A stretch of 64,000 nt of DNA from assembly GCF_009002475.1 (NCBI RefSeq), contig NZ_AP019860.1, positions 2,604,001 to 2,668,000 on the forward strand, read 5' to 3'. The translations under genes and the position numbers were made by a program. The DNA is from Candidatus Uabimicrobium amorphum. GTDB lineage: Bacteria > Planctomycetota > Uabimicrobiia > Uabimicrobiales > Uabimicrobiaceae. The notes under the pieces are model-generated. The model did no database searches, was not told the DNA's origin, and saw only the letters and a program-made list of their open reading frames with translations. Shown here in pieces: positions 17,038-26,356 of this stretch; the stretch's first letter is position 1; every line of letters begins with the position of its first letter.

Positions 17038-18615
17038 ATGGCGAAGATCAATAACAATGTGGAGCTGGCGGCGTTTTTGGAAAAACAAGCTGCGGTCTAT
17101 GACGAATATTCTGCTCCTTTTTGTAAGGAATTGCTGGAGCTAGCCGCCGCATTCCGCGAAATTGATCCGCTAGAAATCAAGGAACTAAAAGATATATCGA
17201 AAAACAAAGAGCGTCTGGAGCAACAAAAGGAAAAAATCAGCGCTAAGTTAGAAAGTGAAAAAGAAAAGTTCCAAACCAAGTTGCAAACAGAAAAAGAAAA
17301 GTTTGCGCAAGAGAAAGCAAAGTTACAAGAGAAACTACAGCAAGAAAAATCAAAATTAGAAGAGAAGCTCTCCACTGAGCGTCAAAAGCTACAGGAAAAA
17401 CTCGACAACGAAAAAAATAAGTTGCAAGAAAAACTCGAAAACGAAAAAGAAAAGTCTCAACAGAAATTAGAGTTGGAGAAGACAAAAGTTCGCGAACAAC
17501 TCGTTGTGGAAAAAGAAAAAAATGATGCGCTGAAAGAGCAAATCAACGAGATCAAGTTAAAGCACAAAGAAAAAGAAGAAGTGCATCGCGAAAAATTGGC
17601 TACTGAGAGAGAAAAAAACAAAGAAACAGTGGAGAAATACAAAGAACAAGTTGCTACGGAAAAAGAAAAAAACAAAGCCACTGTTGAGCAAAATAAGGAA
17701 TTGATCGCCTTAGAAAAAGCAAAAAATAAGGAAATTGAAGAGAAATACAAAATAAAATTTAGCGAGGAAAAGGCGAAAAACCAGGAGCTATTGCAAAAAG
17801 AAAAAGAAAAATTGCGTGAGCAGTTACAAAACGAGAAAGACAAAGCAAAAGAACAACTACAAAAGGAAAAAGACAAAGTTAAGGAACAGTTACAACGCGA
17901 AAAAGACAAAGCAAAAGAAGCTCTTGAAAAAGACCGCGCCAAAGCGAAAGAACAATTACAACGCGAAAAAGACAAAGTGAAAGAGCAACTGGAAAAAGAC
18001 AAAGAAAAAAACAAAGAAGAAGTAATCAAACTACAAGGATTACTTGAAATTGAGCGGCAAAAAAACAAACAACTCCAAGAAAGTCATAAACGACAACTCG
18101 AACAGATGAAGGAAAAACACCGTGAGGAAATCAAAGGTGTGAGAATCACCGCAAAGAAAAAGGTGCAGAAAAGCAAGTTGAAAAGTGAAGGGGAACTTCC
18201 ACAGGAGTTTCGCGACGAATTTGGTGAAAGGCTGTTAAAATTTCAAGAAGAGGCACATAAGATTACAGCGGCGTTTGACGAAAACGGCGCACAAACAATC
18301 ATAGAACTACATGAGCTTGCCGACCAGTACTGCGAGAGTGAAGACTTAAAAGAAGCAAGAGTGGCTTTCGAGTTGGCCCATGTGATTGAACACGGAAGCC
18401 TACAATTTGTGAACAATGGTTACCCATGGCAAAAACACCACATGACTTACTATTCGATCGAGGGGGAAGTGGTAGATATTTTTACCCAAAATAAATTCAA
18501 TGAGAACTCATTGCGTGCCATTGCGCAACTTTTGGACATTGAAATCACCAAACGTGGGAAACACCAAGTGCAACAACAAATTGTCAGTGAAATTGCCACG
18601 CGTGCACGGCACTAG
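17038..18615 (+). CDS. Long hendecad-repeat coiled-coil protein with SAP-like C-terminus
   Basis: This is a 525-aa protein with three parts. Residues 1-55 form a helical head (VELAAFLEKQ, FCKELLELAAAFREI). Residues about 60-385 are an uninterrupted Lys/Glu/Gln-rich coiled coil made of near-identical 11-residue units (KDKAKEQLQKE, KDKVKEQLQRE, RAKAKEQLQRE), about 30 in tandem. The C-terminal 130 residues are globular and end in a motif resembling a SAP nucleic-acid-binding helix pair (NSLRAIAQLLDIEITKRGKH). No signal peptide is present, so it is probably cytoplasmic and may be filamentous or DNA-organising (inference). AAGGAGA precedes the ATG. The 11-residue period shows at DNA level as a degenerate 33-bp repeat, so the copy number could vary between strains. 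Confidence 0.8.
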   Translation: MAKINNNVELAAFLEKQAAVYDEYSAPFCKELLELAAAFREIDPLEIKELKDISKNKERLEQQKEKISAKLESEKEKFQTKLQTEKEKFAQEKAKLQEKLQQEKSKLEEKLSTERQKLQEKLDNEKNKLQEKLENEKEKSQQKLELEKTKVREQLVVEKEKNDALKEQINEIKLKHKEKEEVHREKLATEREKNKETVEKYKEQVATEKEKNKATVEQNKELIALEKAKNKEIEEKYKIKFSEEKAKNQELLQKEKEKLREQLQNEKDKAKEQLQKEKDKVKEQLQREKDKAKEALEKDRAKAKEQLQREKDKVKEQLEKDKEKNKEEVIKLQGLLEIERQKNKQLQESHKRQLEQMKEKHREEIKGVRITAKKKVQKSKLKSEGELPQEFRDEFGERLLKFQEEAHKITAAFDENGAQTIIELHELADQYCESEDLKEARVAFELAHVIEHGSLQFVNNGYPWQKHHMTYYSIEGEVVDIFTQNKFNENSLRAIAQLLDIEITKRGKHQVQQQIVSEIATRARH

Positions 18616-18616
18616 T

Positions 18617-18649
18617 TGTATGTGATGCCCTATCGGGCATCACCATACA
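18617..18649. terminator. Hairpin between two convergent genes
   Basis: The stem is TGTAT plus GTGATGCCC (18617-18630) pairing with GGGCATCAC and, after one bulged C, ATACA (18635-18649), around a TATC loop. It starts 2 nt after the coiled-coil gene stop and sits between convergent transcripts, which suits a bidirectional terminator. The following T-run is poor. Confidence 0.65.
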
Positions 18650-18702
18650 CCATTTGTGGAATTATAGGTTGTAAATTGTAGCAAACTTTAGATAGATAGA
18701 TT

Positions 18703-19119
18703 TTAGACCAACTGCTCTTCCAAAAGATCAGCCATGGTGTCCATATATAGACTAACATGTTGCGGATTATTGCGGTGGAGATAACGTCCATTGGGCAATG
18801 CATCGAGTACGTTTTTGTCGGAAAGATACTCTAGATTTGACATATCGTAGCGATCAAAACCAATAGACTCCATTGTGGCAAATAAATCATCAACCTTATG
18901 ATTGGTAACAGCACAGTAGTCTTTCGCATGCTCTGTCCATTCGTCCAACTCATGGTCGATGGATTTTACGATTTCAACATCGGTCATTTGCGTTGCTGTT
19001 TGAACCAAATGTCCACAGTTACATCTTCCCATGTGGCCCCATTCGTACTTGACACCACCTTTTAAGTTAGAAGCGGCTTCACGTAGAGCCTGGATTAGTT
19101 TAGTGTTTGCTTTTGGCAT
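18703..19119 (-). CDS. Conserved-looking 138-aa protein of unknown function
   Basis: I do not recognise the family. The protein is soluble, with no signal peptide, and is mostly helical. It has an N-terminal GRCNCGHLVQ motif with two Cys near residue 34 and a His beside them, a further AKDYCAVTNHK segment, and a C-terminal region ending YMDTMADLLEEQLV. The Cys/His placement could bind a metal. The ATG lies 20 bp inside the upstream bpt gene and is preceded by AGGAGA within that gene, so translation of the two is probably coupled. Confidence 0.7.
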   Translation of the reverse strand: MPKANTKLIQALREAASNLKGGVKYEWGHMGRCNCGHLVQTATQMTDVEIVKSIDHELDEWTEHAKDYCAVTNHKVDDLFATMESIGFDRYDMSNLEYLSDKNVLDALPNGRYLHRNNPQHVSLYMDTMADLLEEQLV

Positions 19120-19822
19120 TCGTGTCTCCTATCTGTTGTTTCCACAATTGTGTTTGCCAATTAAAGTGTTCTTGTGGATGAAATTTGTTTTTGTATGCCA
19201 TCCTCGAACACTTTTCAATATAATAACCTAAATAGTAGTAGGATAAACCTAAATTTTTAGCGTATTCAATCTCTTTGAGTATGCTAAAAGTTCCGAGATT
19301 CAAATTTTGATAATCGGTATCATATACAAAGTATACACTGCTAAGGGCGTTATGTCCACGATCTAAAAAACCAACACCAACAAGTTTATCTTCGATATAA
19401 AATTCCGACTGTAGTCCAGGACATGAAGGCAAGTAAAAACTATGAATAAAGTCTTCTTCCGAACCTTCCTTTTGATCAAAACGATTTTGAGAGTGTTTCT
19501 TGTAAAGCTCAAATATTTTTTCGTCGTAACGAAGGGAAACAAAACGCACCTCGACATCTTGAGCCTTTTTTAAAACGCGCTTTTGACTTTTCCTAGGGGA
19601 AAAATCTTGTACAACAACACGTGTTGGTATACATGCACGACAACCTGGACAACGAGGACGAAAAAAATACATGCCAAACTTTCGCCATCCCTTTTCTAAT
19701 AGCTCAGAAATCTCTTTTTCCTGCAATTCATATGCGAAAAAATATTCAAAGCGCTTTTGCATTTCGGGTAGGTAAGAGCAGCTGTCTAGACTATCAAAAC
19801 GTTTTTCTTGAAGTATAATCAC
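19100..19822 (-). CDS. bpt: Aminoacyl-tRNA-protein transferase (Bpt/Ate family)
   Basis: This 240-aa enzyme transfers an amino acid (leucine or arginine) from charged tRNA to the N-terminus of target proteins, marking them for ClpAP-type degradation in the N-degron pathway. Family marks are the CSYLP start, the Cys cluster CPGCRACIPTRV, a GNAT-like core (GVGFLDRGHNALSSVYF), YYLGYYIEKCSRMAYKN and a FHPQE region. The length fits bacterial Bpt. Whether it prefers Leu or Arg cannot be told from the sequence. The likely start is a GTG at 19822 preceded by AGGA. It overlaps the downstream 138-aa gene by 20 bp. No aat or clpS is seen nearby. Confidence 0.9.
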   Translation of the reverse strand: MIILQEKRFDSLDSCSYLPEMQKRFEYFFAYELQEKEISELLEKGWRKFGMYFFRPRCPGCRACIPTRVVVQDFSPRKSQKRVLKKAQDVEVRFVSLRYDEKIFELYKKHSQNRFDQKEGSEEDFIHSFYLPSCPGLQSEFYIEDKLVGVGFLDRGHNALSSVYFVYDTDYQNLNLGTFSILKEIEYAKNLGLSYYYLGYYIEKCSRMAYKNKFHPQEHFNWQTQLWKQQIGDTNAKSKH

Positions 19823-19990
19823 CGAAAAGTCCTATATCTTTTTGCGTTCATTCTATTTAACAGCATATTCCCCTCAGAGCGAATTGGGAAAATAATTCTG
19901 CCCAATCAAAATAAAAAAGTAAAATAGTGAAAAAAAAAATGTTATTATAGATCACTAACTTTTTTACATTGTTCGATAACGAGAGCTCGT

Positions 19991-21844
19991 ATGCAACCAT
20001 ATTGTATCCGCAATAGATATGAAATTAAAGAAATAATTGGCCGAGGACGCGTGAGTGTCGTACATCTTGCTTTTGACAAGCGTATTAAACGTTATGTTGC
20101 GATCAAGCAAATCTCAAATACGGCGGCTAACTACCAAAAAATTGTCAAAAGATTGCAACGCGAATATCGCTTATTGAGTGAGCTTAACGATTTTGCGATT
20201 GTCAAAGTATACGATTTTTTTGAAGAAAACGACCAATGTTTTTTTGTTATGGAGCATGCACGAGGAGTAGCACTTGACACTTTTATTGTCAATCATCCAT
20301 GGAGCTTGGACTTAGTAGAACAAATTGCAATAGCCATTCAAATATGCCAAGCCATTTCACAAGTCAATGCTCTTGGTTTACTACATCGCGATATAAGACC
20401 ACAAAATATTTTTATTGATCCTGAGGAAGGTACGGTAAAACTTCTAGATTTAGGTCTTTCCAAATCGTTGCATTCCAACCTACACACTTTAACAAAAACA
20501 TTAGCGATACAAGGCAATGTTGCGTATATGAGTCCTGAAAGAATCAATGGAAAAGAATATAGCAACAGCGACGTTTTTTCTCTAGGAATAGTTCTATATC
20601 AATTATTCTCTTGGTCACGACGTTCTCCGTTTAAAGGAAACAATGTTTTTTCAACGATAGATCGTGTTCAAAAATATTTCCCACCGCCGATTACAAATTA
20701 TCTTTATAGTCCCGATGAAGGACACTACGAACATCTATCAAATATTCTCAACAAAGCTCTGCAAAAAGACCCACAACAACGAACACAGAGTGCGCAAAGA
20801 CTCTGCAAAGAATTATCAAATCTTTATTCTAAATTTCCGCATATCGGCAGTAAGTGGTTCGTGGATGTCACGCGCATAAACAAAAAAAGTAGTACACAAA
20901 AAATGTCTTTTTTCAGTGATGTACGTGCCTTGAGTTATACAATTGCCGTCATCATTATGTTGATCATAGGTATGGTGGGAATTGGAATTACCATGGATGA
21001 TAGCGATCTTTCCCCCACCACAAATATACAAAAAGTAGTGGAGCAACCCTCAGCAGAAGTTTATTTTGACAGGTCTTTGGATTATTACTATTTCCAGAAT
21101 AACTACTCCAATGCTTGGAAATACAACGAAAAAGCACTGAGTCTTAATTCCGTAGACCCCAGGTATCTTATTCACAAAGCAAAAATGCTATTTTTAGGTC
21201 ACGGTGTTACAAAAGACGTCACCACTGCACATACAATCACACAAAGACAACTCTTTAAGTTAAAAAATAATCAAGACGGATTTAGTTTGTATATGACAGG
21301 GTACGCGTATAGCATTGGAATGGGCGGACGAAAAAGTCAACAGCTCGCAGCGAGCTGGTATAGTAAGGCCATAAAAAAGAATCATCCTGTCGCAATGAAC
21401 AATCTCGCTATTTACTACAATGCACAACGCAAATACGTCGACGCATTTCTACTGTTACAAAAATCAGCAGATTTAAATTTACCAACAGCACAAACAAATT
21501 TAGGGATGCGCTACCTAAATGGCTCAGGGGTTGTGCGTAATTATGAAAAAGCCGTATCTCTTTTTCGCAAAGCGGCAGAAAATGGACATGCTCAGGCGAT
21601 AGAACAAATGGGTGTTTGTTACTACAACGGATTTGGGGTAAATAAAAACTACGTGTTGGCAGCACAGTGGTTTCGCAAGGCGGCAGCCAAAGAACGCCCC
21701 CTTGCTCTATATTGCTTGGGATATTGCTACGAACATGGTCATGGGGTAAAAAGAAGTATTTCTGAAGCTATTTACTGGTATGAAAAAGCATCTAAGTTTA
21801 ACTACCAGCCAGCAAAAAAACGCCTGGCGGCCCTCAAACGCTAA
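19991..21844 (+). CDS. Membrane Ser/Thr protein kinase with Sel1 repeats
   Basis: This is a 617-aa protein. Residues 8-280 are a Hanks-type kinase: Gly-loop GRGRVSVV, ATP Lys39, helix-C Glu58, HRDIRPQN with Asp134 and Asn139, a DLG motif at 153-155 in place of DFG, and MSPERING for the APE region. The lysine that usually follows HRD by two residues is Arg136. One membrane helix at about 313-335 (AVIIMLIIGMVGIGI) separates the kinase from a C-terminal region of about five Sel1-like repeats (A..Y..G.GV..N...A..WF.KAA), probably outside the cytoplasm. It is likely a one-component sensor kinase whose Sel1 part binds a ligand or partner. All catalytic residues needed for activity seem to be present. 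Confidence 0.92.
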   Translation: MQPYCIRNRYEIKEIIGRGRVSVVHLAFDKRIKRYVAIKQISNTAANYQKIVKRLQREYRLLSELNDFAIVKVYDFFEENDQCFFVMEHARGVALDTFIVNHPWSLDLVEQIAIAIQICQAISQVNALGLLHRDIRPQNIFIDPEEGTVKLLDLGLSKSLHSNLHTLTKTLAIQGNVAYMSPERINGKEYSNSDVFSLGIVLYQLFSWSRRSPFKGNNVFSTIDRVQKYFPPPITNYLYSPDEGHYEHLSNILNKALQKDPQQRTQSAQRLCKELSNLYSKFPHIGSKWFVDVTRINKKSSTQKMSFFSDVRALSYTIAVIIMLIIGMVGIGITMDDSDLSPTTNIQKVVEQPSAEVYFDRSLDYYYFQNNYSNAWKYNEKALSLNSVDPRYLIHKAKMLFLGHGVTKDVTTAHTITQRQLFKLKNNQDGFSLYMTGYAYSIGMGGRKSQQLAASWYSKAIKKNHPVAMNNLAIYYNAQRKYVDAFLLLQKSADLNLPTAQTNLGMRYLNGSGVVRNYEKAVSLFRKAAENGHAQAIEQMGVCYYNGFGVNKNYVLAAQWFRKAAAKERPLALYCLGYCYEHGHGVKRSISEAIYWYEKASKFNYQPAKKRLAALKR

Positions 21845-21901
21845 TGTTTGTTAATTTTTTGTTTGTGGTTATTGGGCCACAACAGTACGTAGGAGGTTAT
21901 T

Positions 21902-22846
21902 GTGTATAAAATTTTTATCGTTGTACTCATCATGTGCAGTGCTTGTCTGTATGCCGAGACAGAAAATTCTCTTGTAATGGTACGCTGCGACAATGGATCA
22001 GAAGATGGTTTTTTGCCATCTCCACAAGACATGGAACTGAGTACACTCAAAGCTAATTTAAATCCCAACGTCGACACAGTTGTACTTGTCCATGGGTTCA
22101 ACACTTCGTATAGTAGCGCAAAAAGTTCTTACACCACCGCATGTAGCGCTTTAGTTTCGGAGTTGGGAAACAGGAATTATGTTGGCTTCTATTGGCCTTC
22201 AAACACATGGTTGAGTTTTGGAACGGCGGTAAAGCACGCCAATGCGGCGGGAAAATATTTAATATATATGCTCAGTGAAATTTCCAAAATATGTCGTACG
22301 ACACGCGTGCACATCATTTGTCACAGTTTAGGTGGGCGCGTTTTACTCAGTACTTTACAACAAAACGAAGCACGCTATGTTCGCTGGGGAAAAAACTGTT
22401 TGCTTGCTGCGGCAGTCCATAACAATATTTTTTTCACTTCTTTCGCGAATACCAATCTAGTGTCACAGTACAACTACGTGTATTTTTCAAAGAATGACGG
22501 CGTTTTAAAATACCTCTATTCACTTTACTACTGGTTATTTGATCGTAAGAATCAAAAACTACCAGGAGCAGAAAAGTTTTTGCGCTTAAGTACAACAGAG
22601 CAGTTGCGCTATATGGATGCCCTAGACAATGGAAAATTTACTGCACGAAGTGAATTTGACCGCGAACTGTTACGCCAGATTCGCATCGCCGAAAAGGATG
22701 CGATGGGGCTTGTCGGTGCATTCCGCGGTAATTCTAACGAATTGCGTAAAGTAGAAAATATCGAAGTTAGCAACATTGTCGATGGACATTCTTACTGGGG
22801 AAATAGCACAGTAATCCGTATGGCAGCAAAAAAAATCGCACGTTAA
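21902..22846 (+). CDS. Exported alpha/beta hydrolase (DUF900-type)
   Basis: This is a 314-aa protein. The first 20 or so residues (MYKIFIVVLIMCSACLYA) are a signal peptide. The hydrolase core shows VVLVHGFNTS, the family motif GFYWPS, and the nucleophile elbow CHSLGGR with Ser in a C-H-S-L-G context. A late DGHSYWG segment supplies the likely catalytic His, in agreement with DUF900 members. The substrate is unknown; esterase or lipase-like activity is likely. The start is GTG at 21902 behind a perfect AGGAGG, chosen because it also gives the full signal peptide. A strong terminator follows the gene. Confidence 0.85.
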   Translation: MYKIFIVVLIMCSACLYAETENSLVMVRCDNGSEDGFLPSPQDMELSTLKANLNPNVDTVVLVHGFNTSYSSAKSSYTTACSALVSELGNRNYVGFYWPSNTWLSFGTAVKHANAAGKYLIYMLSEISKICRTTRVHIICHSLGGRVLLSTLQQNEARYVRWGKNCLLAAAVHNNIFFTSFANTNLVSQYNYVYFSKNDGVLKYLYSLYYWLFDRKNQKLPGAEKFLRLSTTEQLRYMDALDNGKFTARSEFDRELLRQIRIAEKDAMGLVGAFRGNSNELRKVENIEVSNIVDGHSYWGNSTVIRMAAKKIAR

Positions 22847-22857
22847 TATTAATATTT

Positions 22858-22890
22858 TGCGCCGTAGTTGTACTTTACGGCGCATTTTTT
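22858..22890 (+). terminator. Strong intrinsic terminator after the hydrolase gene
   Basis: TGCGCCGTA (22858-22866) pairs with TACGGCGCA (22876-22884) in a GC-rich 9-bp stem, followed directly by TTTTTT (22885-22890). Confidence 0.93.
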
Positions 22891-22987
22891 AGTAGTCTTT
22901 TATTTTCATGATCAGGCAATAAAGTCTGGATTTAGGTTGAGGGAAGCAACAAGTATCCCGCTTCTCCAGAAACTAGAAAGTTTAGTA

Positions 22988-24439
22988 ATGGCCCACTATA
23001 TTCACGATATTGTGTCTAAATTTCGCAACACGAATATACTGCTTATCGGCGACATTATCTTAGATCATTATGCCTTTGGAAGTGTAGATCGAATATCTCC
23101 GGAATCTCCCATTCAAATTCTCGATGTTTCACGAGATGAATATCGTTTGGGAGGTGCGAGCAATGTCGCTAATAATATGGTCGCCTTGGGAGCGACAGTG
23201 ACTATTTCTGGTGTGATCGGTAACGATGAAAACGGCAATATGCTGCGTAAAGCACTACGCGAGCAAAACATAAACGACGCTCTATTTGTCGATAATGATC
23301 GTCCGACCACAGTAAAAACGCGCATGATTGCGCAAGGACAACACTTATTACGCGTCGATCGCGAAAAGAAAGATTTTCTTTCGGCACAACTCAACGCAAA
23401 AATGGAGCAATATGTTGTTGACAACATCGACAAATACGACGTTGTCGTTATTTCTGACTACGCCAAAGGTGTTCTCTCTGCACAGTTATGCCAAAAAATT
23501 ATTGATATCGCCCGCAAAAACGATAAACCGACACTCATAGGCCCCAAAGGAGATGACTGGTCACTCTACAAAAACGCTACATTGATTTCGGCAAATCGCA
23601 AAGAAACGCAAATTATTGTTGGATTCCCACTGAACTCAATGGAAGATGTAAAAAAAGCAGGACAACACCTCCTAGAAAAACTAGGAATTAAGGTCGCAGT
23701 GATTACATTAGGTCCACAAGGAATATTTGTGGCAACACAGGAGCAACAAATTCATATCAAGGCCGATGCACAAGAAGTTTTTGATGTAACCGGAGCCGGA
23801 GATACCGTTTTGTCACTGCTGAGTTTGTGCACCGCGGTACAATGCTCCTGGAAACGCGCTATTTCTCTAGCAAATATCGCCGCAGGAATTGTTGTTGGTA
23901 AAGTAGGTGCTTCTACAGTTACTCCAGAAGACCTCTATGCTAAAGCCATTTATAGCGAAAATACTCATTTACGAAAATTAAAAACCTTGCCCGAAGTTAT
24001 TGTCGAATTAGAACTTTTCCGTAACCAGGGACGCACGATTGTATTTACCAATGGGTGTTTTGATATACTGCATCCAGGTCATATTCGCTACCTAGAGTAC
24101 TGCCGTAACCGCGGAGATATGCTCATAATAGGTCTTAATAGCGATGCTTCTATTTCGCGTTTGAAAGGTCCCGAACGGCCTGTGATTAAAGAGAAAGACC
24201 GCGGTGAAATGTTAGCCGCTTTGAGTTCCGTAGACTATGTAGTTATTTTTGAGGAAGATACACCGACAAAGCTCATAGAATCCTTGCAACCAGATGTTTT
24301 AGTCAAAGGTGCCGACTGGAAGGGAAAAGAGGTTGCCGGAGCAAAATTCATAGAGTCATACGGCGGAAGCGTCGAGTTTTACCCATACCAAGAAGGCTAT
24401 TCGACAACGAATATCATTAGTTCTATTAACAAAAAATGA
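22988..24439 (+). CDS. hldE: Bifunctional heptose-7-phosphate kinase / heptose-1-phosphate adenylyltransferase
   Basis: This is a 483-aa two-domain enzyme of ADP-heptose synthesis for the LPS inner core. Residues about 1-325 are a PfkB/ribokinase domain: GGASNVANNMVALGA near the N-terminus and the catalytic DVTGAGDTV loop. Residues about 345-483 are a cytidylyltransferase-like domain starting TNGCFDILHPGHIRYL, with nucleotide-binding HPGH and a later KGADW. The length matches E. coli HldE. The frame is open further upstream to 22868, but that part overlaps the terminator of the previous gene and has no similarity, so the ATG at 22988 is preferred; its ribosome site is weak (AGAAAG). The gene implies that the organism makes a heptose-containing LPS-like glycan. 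Confidence 0.95.
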   Translation: MAHYIHDIVSKFRNTNILLIGDIILDHYAFGSVDRISPESPIQILDVSRDEYRLGGASNVANNMVALGATVTISGVIGNDENGNMLRKALREQNINDALFVDNDRPTTVKTRMIAQGQHLLRVDREKKDFLSAQLNAKMEQYVVDNIDKYDVVVISDYAKGVLSAQLCQKIIDIARKNDKPTLIGPKGDDWSLYKNATLISANRKETQIIVGFPLNSMEDVKKAGQHLLEKLGIKVAVITLGPQGIFVATQEQQIHIKADAQEVFDVTGAGDTVLSLLSLCTAVQCSWKRAISLANIAAGIVVGKVGASTVTPEDLYAKAIYSENTHLRKLKTLPEVIVELELFRNQGRTIVFTNGCFDILHPGHIRYLEYCRNRGDMLIIGLNSDASISRLKGPERPVIKEKDRGEMLAALSSVDYVVIFEEDTPTKLIESLQPDVLVKGADWKGKEVAGAKFIESYGGSVEFYPYQEGYSTTNIISSINKK

Positions 24440-24553
24440 GCCGAAATTTCGAGCCATTGATGAAGATATCCAAGTTTATGACTTGTGCTATTAAAAAGAG
24501 CAGATCAACCCCGATCCGGATCTTTAAAAAATCAGTAAGAAAAAGAGATTACT

Positions 24554-26272
24554 ATGTCAGAAAAAAAGATTTTTTGTGCGCAGTGTTCCCAAGAACAGGA
24601 ATGTATCATCGATCCTTTCAACGGCAAAATTCTATGTGCGGTATGCAATGAATGTCTGGGACAGGATGCAGCACACGGTCCTGTTGCCAAATCGGGCAAC
24701 GAAGATATTGTTTTTGGCGAACAACCAGAAGCCAAAGCGGAAAAGACACCTCTAGTCATCGATATTGGCGCAGAATCTGAAAATTTTACTCAAAAGGATA
24801 TTGCCAAAGAACAAATTTCTGACGTTATCTCACGGCCTGATTTTTATGATAGCATGGACGCTGCTTACGATCACAGTAGACGCAACCCATTTTTGTTTTT
24901 TCTAGTGGTATTTTTTTTATGCACAGTGGTGAGTGTTATTTGTATTGTATATTTTTTACAGAGAACTACACGTTCTGTCATCGTAGAGAAAAAGGTTGTG
25001 GCGGAAGAAGTTTCTCCTTTAGAACAACTACGACTTTTAGAGAGCTTACGTATAGAACGTACGCAAAAAGTGGTGCAAAGTGTTGTCATAATTGAGAATA
25101 CGACCTCTCTTCGTGCAAACTCTTTTAAACAAGGCACGGGCTTTATTATCGATGAGTTAGGACATGTGGTCACCAATCATCATGTCATTAGCCAAAACTT
25201 AGGCAATCTACAGGGAATATTGCACAATCGCCGCCGCGTCAACTTTTTACTTCATTCTTACGATGAAATTTCCGACATCGCCATATTAAAAATAATTGAT
25301 TTTTCGCGTGTGAAAGGTGAAGTAAGTAGGATTGAATGGGGCGACTCACAAGTATTAAAAACGGGTAGTCATATTTGGACTCTGGCACATCCCCGTGGAC
25401 TTTTTTTTAGTTTGATATCAGGCTTCGTTTCGCACGACCATCGTTATTTAGCGGCCTACGTACCCAAAAAAGAATACTCTAGCGGTGGATTTTTTCACTG
25501 CTGGATTCAAGTAGACGCGGCGATTACCGAAGGTGTCAGTGGCGGTCCTCTTTTTAATTTAGACGGCGAAGTGGTTGGAGTAAATACGCGACGCAGTGAA
25601 TATCCAGGTCTGGGCTTTTGTGTACCTAGCAACCACGCACGGGAAGTTGTAAATGAATTGTTGAGTTTTAAACAAATTATACGCAACACCCTGGGAGTGA
25701 TCTGGCGTCCACAGTGGCATATTCAAGAAAAACAAGGGGCGATAATCAACATCATCATTCCGGACTCTAGCGCCGCAAAGGCAGGACTGCAATCGGGAGA
25801 TGTGGTTCTCGAGATAAACAAACAACCGATTACGTGTCGCTATCACAGCGATTTGCCAGCACTCAGAAAAATAGAAAGTGAACTTTCATCTGACGAACAA
25901 ACCATACTCAAGTTTCGCAGAAAAGAAAAGCTCTACGAAGCGCGTTTGTTTCCCGACTTGCGTAAACCTTTTCACAATAAAGTTATTTTTTTCCGCCATC
26001 TTAAATTTTGGGGAATACCTATTTCGCCTTCTTTACAAGCGTATTTAAAAACGCCACAGCAAGCTGGTATATGGATTATCGACGTTCATCCTACCAGCCC
26101 ACTTTTCAAAGCGGGTGTTGCCAAAAACGATTTATTGCTCGGAATTAATCAAAATTTTAAAACAAGTTCTGATTTCATTGATTTATATCAAAATTTACCA
26201 CGAAAGAAATTTATGCGACTTATCGTACAAACAGGACAAAATATTCGTAAATTGCGCTTTTGGAGTCCATAA
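24554..26272 (+). CDS. Membrane-anchored HtrA/trypsin-like protease with zinc ribbon and two PDZ domains
   Basis: This is a 572-aa protein. The N-terminus has Cys pairs (C8-x-x-C11 and C28-x-x-C31) typical of a small zinc ribbon. One transmembrane helix lies at about 112-135. The protease domain follows with a complete triad: His210 in VVTNHHVIS, Asp241 in DEISDIAILK and Ser329 in EGVSGGPLF. Two PDZ-like domains follow, one at about 378-450 (SSAAKAGLQSGDVVLEINK) and one at about 500-570 (TSPLFKAGVAKNDLLLGIN). The topology suggests a cytoplasmic zinc ribbon with the protease in the periplasm. It is probably a protein-quality-control protease or sheddase (inference). The Val in GVSGGP replaces the usual Asn/Asp before the nucleophile. 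The gene starts 115 bp after hldE. Confidence 0.88.
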   Translation: MSEKKIFCAQCSQEQECIIDPFNGKILCAVCNECLGQDAAHGPVAKSGNEDIVFGEQPEAKAEKTPLVIDIGAESENFTQKDIAKEQISDVISRPDFYDSMDAAYDHSRRNPFLFFLVVFFLCTVVSVICIVYFLQRTTRSVIVEKKVVAEEVSPLEQLRLLESLRIERTQKVVQSVVIIENTTSLRANSFKQGTGFIIDELGHVVTNHHVISQNLGNLQGILHNRRRVNFLLHSYDEISDIAILKIIDFSRVKGEVSRIEWGDSQVLKTGSHIWTLAHPRGLFFSLISGFVSHDHRYLAAYVPKKEYSSGGFFHCWIQVDAAITEGVSGGPLFNLDGEVVGVNTRRSEYPGLGFCVPSNHAREVVNELLSFKQIIRNTLGVIWRPQWHIQEKQGAIINIIIPDSSAAKAGLQSGDVVLEINKQPITCRYHSDLPALRKIESELSSDEQTILKFRRKEKLYEARLFPDLRKPFHNKVIFFRHLKFWGIPISPSLQAYLKTPQQAGIWIIDVHPTSPLFKAGVAKNDLLLGINQNFKTSSDFIDLYQNLPRKKFMRLIVQTGQNIRKLRFWSP

Positions 26273-26356
26273 ACACATAATTCTACGGTAAAAATTTTGC
26301 ATACATAGTCGAAAAATATTCTTTGCTATTTTGCATATTATATTAGGGGAGATTTT

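Noticed and set aside
17457..18068. 203-aa minus-strand frame rich in Ser, Phe and Cys
   Set aside because: It is an antisense artefact of the Lys/Glu repeats of the coiled-coil gene and has no start site.
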